Source of the DNA: Annulohypoxylon bovei var. microspora
Lineage: Eukaryota; Ascomycota; Sordariomycetes; Xylariales; Hypoxylaceae
DNA length: 64,000 nucleotides
Assembly: GCA_022836615.1 (NCBI GenBank)
Contig: MU405247.1
Location: 62,001-126,000, forward strand
Reading direction: 5' to 3'
The position numbers and the translations under genes are program-made. This document shows positions 12,001 to 20,873 of this stretch, piece by piece. The stretch's first letter is position 1. Each line of letters opens with the position of its first letter. The notes under the pieces were generated by a model. It ran no database searches, was not told where the DNA came from, and was given only the letters and a program-made list of their open reading frames with translations.

Positions 12001-13373
12001 GTGTGGAGTCAGACAGGGATATATTGCTGACACTCCTTCAAGATGACGAAAGAGGCCTGATGGCATTTAGACGAACTGGACAACGAAAAGTCCCAAGAAC
12101 TGCCGGCAATCAAAAACCCCTGACCGGCAGACGCACCAAGGCTGCCTACAAGAACCTGTTGAGATCGAACGGTGCAATATTCAACCCAACGGAAACTCTC
12201 CGCGAGTTAGAGATCCGTTGGAAAGCCCATTGTGATGGGACTCTCGACGAATCTGAATACGTTGGAATGTATGATTCCCGAGCGATCAAGCACACCGAGT
12301 TCCCCACTTTTGGAGGAACCAAGACGATCCGAGGAGGTAAATACACGAACACTAGGAGTGAGCTCAGTGATACCTCCCTGGCAATTCGATTGGCTCTGGA
12401 ACAATTGATCTATGCTCTCAAGCAGCAACGGGTTGTAGAAAACCTCATGTCGTCCGAGCAGGAGTTGCGCTGCGATAATTGCGCACAACTTAAGCCTAAA
12501 GAGGACCTCCACCTAGTCTGTGATTGTGGACACGTGCTTTGCGCAGATCACCTCGGTTTAAGATACTGCGGCGAAAACAGTTCTAATGGCGCAAGAGGTT
12601 GCGAATCGCTACTCGAACATGGGACCAAGAGCCTCGCTCTTATCAACAAGCCTCAACGATCCCTTGGTAATGGGTCCATCGAACAACAGAATTCTCCGGG
12701 CTCCGGCATTAGCTCTAAGTCGCAAATGATAGCGAACTGTATCAAGAATGTTCCTGATGCCGACCAGGTTGTTCTTTTCAGCCAGTTCGAACTCCAGATC
12801 GACGAGCTGAAGTACGCCCTACGAAAAAATAACATTAGCTATACTGAATCTCCTACCGAGGAGACCCACTGCAAGGTCAGAATCCTGAGGCTCAATAACG
12901 AAACTTCGGCGGGCACGAACCTCCAGTACGCAAACCATGTTATGTTCGCATGCCCACTTCTAGCAAGCTTACAGGAACAATACGACGAGTCCATGAAACA
13001 AGCAAAGGGTAGATGCATCCGCTATGGTCAGAAGAAGGTAGTCCACGTATATCATTTCGTGACGGCCAACACTATCGAGGCAGATATTCTGGAGCTTCGA
13101 AGACAGTGTCACATCCTGGTGCGTCCCGGAAAGGCGTTCGGAAGACTTCACCCTGTTCCCTTAGAACAGGAAAACAGCACCTCCAGGAATCTAGTAGCCG
13201 TTGGTGCCGGCTCGCATCAGATCGTCAACGGAGGTGTTGTCACGCACCAAGCGTCAAATGCCGCCGGCTCCGGTGATAGGGAGGAACGAGTAAGATCGAT
13301 GCTTACCTCCAAGGAGATCTGGAAGACGATGAACGAGTCGAACTGGCTCAGCTCAGTCGGCATTGAGTACTGA
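6030..13373 (+). CDS. DMT5: DNMT5-type cytosine-5 DNA methyltransferase fused to RING and SNF2 ATPase
   Basis: Three exons (6030-6416, 6491-6735, 6791-13373) encode 2404 residues. Order of parts: a basic, low-complexity N-terminus with TTLDNFVIKKPR (about 34-45); a C5 methyltransferase with SAM motif I (MCSGTEAP), motif IV as SGCSCVEFSALN (likely catalytic Cys234), motif VI ENV at 316-318 and motif VIII QTRNRG; a Cys-rich patch near 693-730; an SNF2 ATPase with Walker A DDVGYGKT (1339-1346) and motif II DEFS (1591-1594) in place of DEAH; a RING-like finger (CDNC to CADH, about 2105-2150); and a C-terminal helicase lobe ending CIRYGQKKVVHVYHF. This order is that of DNMT5, in Cryptococcus an ATP-dependent maintenance methyltransferase of hemimethylated CpG. 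No chromodomain is seen. Function here is inferred; domain identity is strong. Confidence 0.92.
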
Positions 13374-14243
13374 TCGCCTAGGAGGTTAGTGTAAGTCAAA
13401 ATCACCCCATCACCTAAGGAGTTGTTTAGAAAATATTAACTGACTTATTTAAATAGACATCTCCCTCGCCAGTGGTGCCTTGGCGGAAGGCCGCCGAAGC
13501 GGCCAGTTGCCGCAAGCAATTGTTGTTGTGTCCGCGATGAATTGAACAGAATGAGAGGCAGAAAATGAGAAGTAGTAAGGAAGAAGAATGAAAAGGCTCG
13601 GGTGCCAATTGATGGTGGTTAGTGTGGGGTTTTCCCCCTATGACGCTACCTACCTAGTAGGTAATTCCAGAGGTCGCGGGCAGTTACAACCTACTGTATC
13701 TACCTAAGTACCTACCTATGTCCACGTACATAGGCAGGTAGGCACGTACGTTGGACATCTGCTACGACCTCTTTCGCTACTCTTTACCTACCTACTTTAA
13801 TGTTCTCTTAGTCACAAAATTGCGGAGTTTTTAAATTGATGGTTTATATAAACAACGGCGTAAAATGCGTGATTTGAATACTTGTGCGTATAGCTCTAAA
13901 TTGACGAGTACCTAGCTATTCTCATACCGTTAACATGGGGTTTCTGCCTATAAGGCAGATTAGGAGGTTATTTACTCACATATCTAGGTATGCTAAGTTA
14001 TATCCATATCAGTAGCGACCCGCATCAGGTAGTTCAAAACGTGCGACCGTTCGTTATTTCCTGGTTCAGGGGTAAGAATATATATTCCCCCAGGGATATA
14101 ATGCTGACTTAGAATAGTACAGGTCACATCTTCTTTAAAAGAATGATTATTGAAAGGATCATCGACGCCTTTATGAAAAGTTCATAACTTACAGCTCAAC
14201 CATCATATCCAACGATATCACATACCTACACCCATTATCGACC
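13374..14243. other. Intergenic with CCTA/TAGG tetranucleotide tracts
   Basis: Convergent intergenic DNA. Between about 13645 and 13800 there are several interrupted (CCTA)n or (TAGG)n runs such as ctacctacctag and aggcaggtaggcac. No coding sequence is recognised. Confidence 0.45.
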
Positions 14244-15053
14244 CTACAATTTCGACGGCCTCATCCCACTCCCACTTGGCGGCACCTGAACCATTATTCT
14301 CGAGGCGTCCCCCTCCCCTAACCCTTCCCTTCGCGTTTTCTTTTCCTCTCCCTCTTGTCCACCGCCAATCACCTCGAGCGCCACCTCCTGGCAGTCCTCG
14401 ATAGGCTCATCGCTAGCGAACTGCACGACAACAAAATCGATCGCGGATCCGGAGGCCCCTAGCGCAGCCATCGGTGCATGCCACGTCCCCGCGCCGTACG
14501 TCACAGCCTGCGCTCCCGTCGCCACAAACGCGCGCAAGCCCTTCAAGTCCGGCAGTCCTCTGCCTGGTAGCTCGTCGCCCGCGGGTACGGGAAAGTCCTT
14601 ATCCGCGCTGTCGGGCGCTTGGCTCGGCGCCACGATGACCAGGTACCGCGTCTTGGCGGAGGCGCCTAGCGGGACGAACGTCTGCGTGGTGAAGGGGTGG
14701 CGTTCGAGGATCTTGACCTCGAACAAGCCATTACCACCACCGGATCGTTCGTCCAGCATGAGTTGCCGCGCGCCGCACACGAACATGGTAGTACGCGGGG
14801 AAGCATGTTTCCGGCTAGGCGCCTGGTCATACAGATTCTTCAGAGGAGGCGCTAGGGCGCGGTACTGGATAGCGGTTCCCTGGTTAGCGGAGACGGCGCC
14901 ATATCCGGGAGGTAGAGCTGAGGCCGGAGCTGGAGGCCGAGTTTCTGGGGCCGGGTTTGTGAGTACGGCGCCGAAGGGGGCGAAGGCGGTGAGGGTCAGA
15001 GGTTCGGCTACGATGGTGAGGGGTGAGGGAATTGGGAGTGTATGAACAAGCAT
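14244..15053 (-). CDS. DAL3: Ureidoglycolate lyase (ureidoglycolate hydrolase family)
   Basis: Single exon of 269 residues. It would split ureidoglycolate to glyoxylate and urea, the last step of allantoin/purine breakdown for nitrogen. Recognised by AEPLTLTAFAPFGAVLTNP at the N-terminus, the core ILERHPFTTQTFVPLG and the metal/substrate-site segment VTYGAGTWHAPMAALG, all in the order of the family (allA/Dal3 cupin-like fold). The protein carries an acidic, Lys/Arg-rich C-terminal extension after VVVQFASDEPIEDCQEV. Its length is a little above the roughly 200-residue yeast enzyme because of proline/alanine-rich linkers. There are no other purine-catabolism genes in the window. Confidence 0.9.
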   Translation of the reverse strand: MLVHTLPIPSPLTIVAEPLTLTAFAPFGAVLTNPAPETRPPAPASALPPGYGAVSANQGTAIQYRALAPPLKNLYDQAPSRKHASPRTTMFVCGARQLMLDERSGGGNGLFEVKILERHPFTTQTFVPLGASAKTRYLVIVAPSQAPDSADKDFPVPAGDELPGRGLPDLKGLRAFVATGAQAVTYGAGTWHAPMAALGASGSAIDFVVVQFASDEPIEDCQEVALEVIGGGQEGEEKKTRREGLGEGDASRIMVQVPPSGSGMRPSKL

Positions 15054-15066
15054 TCTAATTCTAGAG

Positions 15067-15087
15067 TATCTAGATATGATTTTTATC
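15067..15087. promoter_or_regulatory. Cluster of three GATA sites upstream of ureidoglycolate lyase
   Basis: Three GATA cores (tatc at 15067-15070, gata at 15073-15076, tatc at 15084-15087) lie within 21 bp, 14-34 bp before the start codon at 15053. AreA/NIT2-type GATA factors activate nitrogen-catabolic genes through clustered GATA sites. Binding here is inferred, and such short sites also occur by chance. Confidence 0.4.
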
Positions 15088-15691
15088 TATTTTTAGTTAT
15101 TTGTTTGTCTTTCAATTTCTCAAGGAAGATTGTTGGGAGAGATTGGAGGAAAAGCTTCAGGATGACCAATTCGGATCGAATTAGGAGTGATAAGGGTGGG
15201 TCTTTTGCGTTCTGGAATGCATTATGACTGCTATTATTGGCTAGATGGCTAATGTTAGTAGTCTGATGTTGACTTGGGGCAAACACTATCATCTCTTAAT
15301 AATTGTCTGACCTCAGTGGGGCCGAGGGATAGTCCAATTAGATGCTGCGGTTTTCTCTCCCTGTTATTTCTTGTTTGTCTTTAGGCTTCAGCTGCTGTGC
15401 CTCATTTGTGTTTTTTTTTCTTCATTTCAATTCATTCTATTACTGTGGTCCTAATCGACGCATTGTCCGTCGCTCGTTATTTATCCATTTATTGTTCACT
15501 TCGTTGAGAACTTACCTACATCTGTAGGTATCAATCATTTCTGGTTTACAACTAGTGAGTCTCCGTTCTATAATCGAACACAGAGTCTAACAAGGATCAT
15601 AGGCTGTTAGTGCCCGTAATTACGTGACGGCGTTATCGCAAATGGTGGCACATGATTGATATATCTCATATATTTCAGTTAGAGTAACTCA
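15088..15691. other. Divergent intergenic region
   Basis: Promoter-bearing space between ureidoglycolate lyase (minus) and a small hypothetical gene (plus). T-rich tracts near 15395-15425. No other feature recognised. Confidence 0.4.
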
Positions 15692-16039
15692 ATGGCGAAT
15701 GAGTACTTGTGTGGGTTATTTTGCGGAAGAGCAAGATCCAACCCGAGTCCGGCTAGAGATGAAGGGCTCAGGGGAGTCGAGTTCTCACCTCGGTCGTCAA
15801 CCGCGAACTCAATAGCGGAGCAAGAACCAACTCCAGCCGCGTCTTCTTCAGCACAGGCAGTCTCTCCTGCGACGAATCTCAACAATCCGGAGATCTCTGG
15901 GTACTATTCACCACCAACACCCGTACCGGCACCTCGACCAGACCCTTTAGGAGAAGTGAGGGGCTACTATGCTCCAGAACCTGCCGCTACCCCTGCTCCA
16001 CGTCCTAATACTCATCCTAAAAAGATGACATACTCCTAA
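15692..16039 (+). CDS. Small proline-rich hypothetical protein
   Basis: Open frame of 115 residues from ATG 15692. It starts MANEYLCGLFCGRARSNPSP and is rich in Pro, Ala and Ser. It contains two related units, GYYSPPTPVPAPRPDP and GYYAPEPAATPAPRPNT, separated by LGEVR. No signal peptide, membrane segment or known domain. The internal repeat and ordered composition support coding, but no family is recognised and there are no introns to support the model. It could be an orphan gene or a chance open frame. Confidence 0.45.
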   Translation: MANEYLCGLFCGRARSNPSPARDEGLRGVEFSPRSSTANSIAEQEPTPAASSSAQAVSPATNLNNPEISGYYSPPTPVPAPRPDPLGEVRGYYAPEPAATPAPRPNTHPKKMTYS

Positions 16040-16131
16040 ATCTGTTATGATTTCTCTACTCGTATCTTGTTGAAGATAGGATGATGATTTGGTGGGCTCC
16101 TAGAGCCAGGGATATTAGATTTATGGCGCAC

Positions 16132-16275
16132 CTAATATCGTGATTACTAATGATATAATTACTAATATCACGATTACCTAATCTTGTTATGATTACTAAG
16201 TAATAGTTCGATTACTTAATGATATGATTACCTAATAAAGTGATTATATAATGATTGTGATTATTAATGATTAAC
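16132..16275. repeat. AT-rich GATTACTAAT-type minisatellite
   Basis: About seven imperfect copies of a 12-18-bp unit around GATTACYTAAT (tgattactaatgat, cgattacctaatc, tgattactaag, cgattacttaatg, tgattacctaata and others) in a very AT-rich stretch. Confidence 0.65.
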
Positions 16276-16957
16276 GATTGAAGTCATTGGGCACTGCCAC
16301 ATTCATAATATTATATAGTAAGTTGATTATATAACATGCCCTTCGAACTAAATATGAACATCACAATCCCTTAGCAAGGCTTATTCCATATTTGTACCTG
16401 TCACTGCGTGGGTCATGATGCTATTTGTGGTAATACTTAGGTACCTAAGTACACAAGTTAGGGTTTTAATTGAGATTGAAGTACGTGAAATCAGAGATAT
16501 GGGGTCTCATTGTAATTTCTATGGTTAATTTTTGCTTTCCATAGATTGCTACTGCTCATCATAGTTAGAAATGCCTAAAGTGGGCGAAGCAGTTAAGGAT
16601 TTATGCTGCGTTGAATAGATTTAACGTTGATGTTTGCTCGTAAGCTAATTCCATCCCACCTTTCGTATTCCAAGTGACAATTCATCGACCATTGGTCAAA
16701 CTTCTCTTTGTTTTTCCGTATGTAGCCTTCTAATCGAGTCGATATCTGATGCATACCTGGGTAGTTGACAAACAAATACCCTTGGATTAAGTTGCTACAT
16801 ATAATATGGGGACTAATATAACGTGAAGATAGGGTAAAGATTTTATGGGTGGGACGTCTAGCATATCCCCAACTTAACCAATGGCAAGCTATTGAAAAAT
16901 TGTGTCTTTATCTAGGTACTTCAAAATAACTATTATTACTACTAGTTTGCCAATACG
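16276..16957. other. AT-rich intergenic
   Basis: No gene recognised; probable promoter region of the following plus-strand gene. Confidence 0.4.
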
Positions 16958-17137
16958 ATGGCCTCTACCAATACGAATTAGGGCACTGCTCAGGAGCCTC
17001 CTAATTCTGCTAACCAACCTGGCCAAACAGTCGACAATGCCGGAAGCGAGAGTCACGCACAAGCAACAAACGACGACTCAAGCCAGGCAGCTGCCAACAA
17101 AGGCTCAAGTCAACCGGCGGCCAATGCTTCAGAACCA

Positions 17138-18561
17138 ATGTCTCCCACACTATCTAACACCGCTAACTTCGAAGCTCAGGCTACAGAAGACCAATCAGCG
17201 GGCGATACTAACTCCAGTAGTAATCAGCAGACTGCTAACACTACTGCTTCTGAAACTGCCTCAGCTATCCTAGAAGCCACTGAACAAGCAGTCAATACTA
17301 CTTCTACCGCATCTACCTCCAATCAGGATTCTAGCCAGCCTGACGAAAATTCCTCTCCATCTAATTCACCTGACATGGGCTCTAGTTTTTCTTCGTCTAG
17401 CACAGTAGTAGACGACGAAAACTCCGCCCAATCATCTCTAGCTACTAACGCGTCCCCGTCCGCGTCCGCTCCTGCCAATCCAGCAACCAGTGCCCCTCTA
17501 CCGCACAAACCAGCTGTCACCCCACCTTCACCCGCACAGTCATCTTCCCTGTCTACACCATCCACATCACCAGACCTATCGCAAGCAGGCCTTGGCATCG
17601 CGCAAACCATGAGCGTTCCCGCCACGAGTGCGAACTCGACGGCGCGCACTGGAGGGGTCCGATTTTCCGACGTGTCAGTCGTGCAGCACCCCGACGGTAC
17701 AACATCTCAGCAGCCCACAAGCTTCAGCATTCCCTCGACTGCACCTCTCAGCACTACTAACACCGCGGGCGAAAGTCAGCATCAGCAAGTGCAACTCGAA
17801 CCCGAACCTGCAGCTGCAGCACCGCCTCCTTCCGGTCCTCCTCGCAATCCGCCTACGACCCCAGCGGCAGCTGCGCCTGAGCCCGAACCCGAGCCTCCTA
17901 GATTCTGCACTTGCGGCGGCCAAGCTACTGCCTCAGAACCTGTACCTGAGATCCCAGCCGCGTCTGCTGCCCCCCCTAGCAGTCATTACCAGAGATACCA
18001 TCCTCGAGTCGTATCGAACATTGTTCCACCGGTTGGACCCCGCGCCGCCGCCGTCATGGGTAACCGACAGCCGATCATCATTCTGAATTCGTAAGTGCAC
18101 AATAACCCTTTTTTTTCCAACATTCCATGCTAACTAGAATTAAGGGCGCAAGCTCCTGCTCCCCCACCTCCCCAGAACACGGCTTACGCAGGCATGAACG
18201 TGAACCAACCGTACCTCTGGGTAAACCCGCCGTTGGTGGCGCCCTCCGTTCCTCCCCCTCCGCAGGGCAACACTGGATCATGGTGTAAGTACTGTCTTCC
18301 TGCTAATAATACCCCTCGGCCTTACACGAATGTACTAACAAAGACGCAGGCTATCCTAGCCAGTCGCCCTTCTGGGCCGGCGCATCGGCAAGCCAGACCA
18401 ACCCGCCTCCCCAGTTCTACGTGGCGGAGCAGGGCTACGTTGCCCAGCCCACGTACGTCGCTTCCTACGGCACCACCTCGCAACAGGCGCCTCAGCAGAT
18501 GCCCCAAGTGCAGTACTATGTCAACGGAACTACAGGGCCGATCGTTTATTACACGACATAG
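17138..18561 (+). CDS. Low-complexity Ser/Thr/Pro/Gln-rich hypothetical protein
   Basis: Three exons (17138-18090, 18145-18284, 18350-18561) give 434 residues. Donors gtaagt are canonical. The first acceptor is an AAG 10 nt after a gctaac branch point, the second a CAG. The protein has long Ser/Thr/Asn tracts, then a Pro/Glu-rich segment, PRFCTCGGQ, then a Tyr/Pro/Gln-rich C-terminus (YVAEQGYVAQPTYVASYG) ending in GPIVYYTT. No domain, signal peptide or membrane span is seen. An in-frame open stretch of the same composition runs upstream from 16982 and is preceded by ATG 16958 and a TAG at 16979-16981, so the true 5' end may lie further up or carry a nonsense change. The first methionine used here is the first one after that stop. 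Function unknown; the protein is probably disordered. Confidence 0.7.
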
Positions 18562-19914
18562 GCAAGCCTGCCATGATATTCTCGTTGACGCGGTCTACTA
18601 TAGTAAATGCTAGGAAGAAGGACTGAGAAATACGATGGTGGTTATGGAAAGCTATGATTATACCCGAGGGAAGAGGTCGCTTTCTAGTAACTTGTCAGGA
18701 GACATAAGAATCCTTACTCTACATTTCCCGTAGCATTTGCTTATCTTGCACCATGGCCTTAATCCCTTGAGGCAGGGAGTCATAGGTGCTCTACTCTAAC
18801 ACGATATTCAAACAATAAAAATTACTCTGATATATCCTGTGTGCCTACTTGGAGAATTTCCATCCTCGGTTTCCTTCGCGACGAACCGCTGGCTTTTTGG
18901 TAGTCAGAAAATTCACAGTGTCCGGTAGTAGAATATCACACTGTATCAAGATCTTTAGTTACCCTTGGCGCCACAAGTGATGCGCACCAATCAGCGGTTT
19001 CTAGAATCCCTAAAGAGGCAAGTGAGCCTACAAGGATCGTCCCACGCGTACTTGCATTGTAATTTTGGCGCTATTTATCAGGTAGGTAGTTGGTTAAGTA
19101 AAATTAATTACTATTAAGGAATTGTGTGATTGATGATTGGCACATGAAAAATTCTTTCTTTGTTATATCACTCTCCCAAGGACCCATGCTCCGAGAGAGA
19201 AGGGTGTAACGGTCAACGGAGCTTTAAGTCTACAAGCTACATACCGCGGTACACATACAATAATAGCCCTTTGTCTACGCTGTCCCAGGACCAGCCACCA
19301 ACAAGTTTTTTTCCCCAGCGGTCCCAGCCTCTGTCGGACCGAACTCCGATTTATCTAAACCTTCAATAACTAACCCGTCAATAGACCAGACCCCTAACAG
19401 GGGCTCTACCAGGCTCGATAATTAATTCTTCTTTACATATCGTTCCCCAGTCCCCCCGTACCGATTTCCTAACTCTACCTCCTTATCAATACCAATTCCA
19501 GCCATGCCTTTGTACCTATAAGAAAAGCTGACAATCGAATTTAGATAGGGCCACCACATGTATTTAGCGCCGGCTATGACGGTGATCCGTAGATGCTAAA
19601 TGGTTTCAATCGTATGTTAATAACGAATATATCTTCCTCCAGGTTTCGCTTTTATCATAGGTTTCGAGAATATTAGAAATCTTCAGCCATTGCTTTTGGT
19701 CTCTTTGTCTAGGATAATTCACCCCGACCATGAACGCTGTGGTAGCTGAAAGGCCTCCAGGCTATCATCCTAAAGCTCTAAGGCCTTTTAAGTTCTGTAG
19801 GTGACCTAATTGCGTGGTAATATGGGATGCCTGGGGCTCTGCCCCTACCCTCGCACTCTGTCCTGACTTTTGAGAATATGATGAACTTTCGACCATTAAT
19901 TTTTGTCTCTTAGG
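18562..19914. other. Intergenic, no gene seen
   Basis: About 1.35 kb without a supported gene. It contains a short aggtaggtag tract near 19081 and otherwise unremarkable AT-rich sequence next to a helicase fragment. Confidence 0.4.
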
Positions 19915-20199
19915 CTAAGTTTTGGACTCGGTCAGGGACACCGTTGACTTCTGGAACTCGAAACGCAGGTTTTCCCTGGTTGTGTTCGACCGAAATACTT
20001 TTATAGAGGGACGATCTAATATTAGCCCTAGTCGCCCATAGAACTTATCCTCAATATTGAGTAAGAGGGTGCTAGCCAAAGCTATCTGCCTCGGTGAGCT
20101 AGGATCCATATGTGTACAGATATCGGCTAACACACTTCGGAAGTCTTCGTCCAAAAGCAAGGTCTTTTGAGCTTCGTCTAATATGACATTATCGAACAC
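19915..20199 (-). pseudogene. Fragment of a RecQ-like/transposon-type helicase
   Basis: A 94-codon open fragment reads VILDEAQKTLLLDEDFRSVL (helicase motif II-like DEAQ), then QIALASTLLLNIEDKFYGRLGL (motif III-like AST), then VFRSNTTRENLRFEF. This order and spacing resemble motifs II-III and the following strand of RecQ-like helicases found in fungal mobile or subtelomeric genes. Motif I, the second helicase lobe and flanking exons are not seen. It is probably a decayed copy. The open frame alone does not prove homology. Confidence 0.5.
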
Positions 20200-20873
20200 C
20201 CTTCGCGCCTTTTGTAAATATACCCTTATTGGAGGTCCGGTTTCGTGGTTGGTGATCCTTCTATTTGATTCAAACCGTTTATCCTCGAAAGATAGTGGAT
20301 AGAAGATGGACTGATACTAAGATGACACAGAATATGATAGAAAAATATATGGGACGAGGAATTATTGGCAAACAAATGAATGTTATTGGGAAAAGCAATA
20401 TTAAGAAAGATGACAGTAATGGGAAAAGCAAAATCAAATAACAAAATTTCGTTTAAACACGACGGGGCAAACAAATCAAGTGAGAGCGTTAGAAAGATTT
20501 GAGAAGTATTTATAATAACGCAGCTGCTGCATTTAGAGCTGGCCGGAGCGTTATGATAAAAGGTTTGTAATACTTCCAAATTAATGTTTCCTCAATAAAC
20601 AGCTACATATACATATTATTAGATCGTGCACTTCCCTCAGTACTGGTATTTAAAGTTTCAAGGTTACTTTAGTTGCGGGTAACCTTGAAGCTTTTGAAAG
20701 GGGGTACTTGCATTAACGGGGACTGTTAATCCGATCAAGTATTAACTAATCCATGTGTAGTTTCCCCCTTTTCGTAAAAGTTTATTAAAAATTAAAATTT
20801 GCCTTTGAGTTAATTACTGTAATAAGAACCTTTAGAAGCATGTAATGAGGATTGATATTTGCTACAATAACCG
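20200..20873. other. AT-rich intergenic next to helicase fragment
   Basis: AT-rich sequence with no motif I or other helicase part recognisable. Possibly further decayed repeat DNA. Confidence 0.35.

Noticed and set aside
14635..15045. Plus-strand open frame opposite ureidoglycolate lyase
   Set aside because: It mirrors the coding frame on the other strand; the minus-strand protein has clear family motifs.
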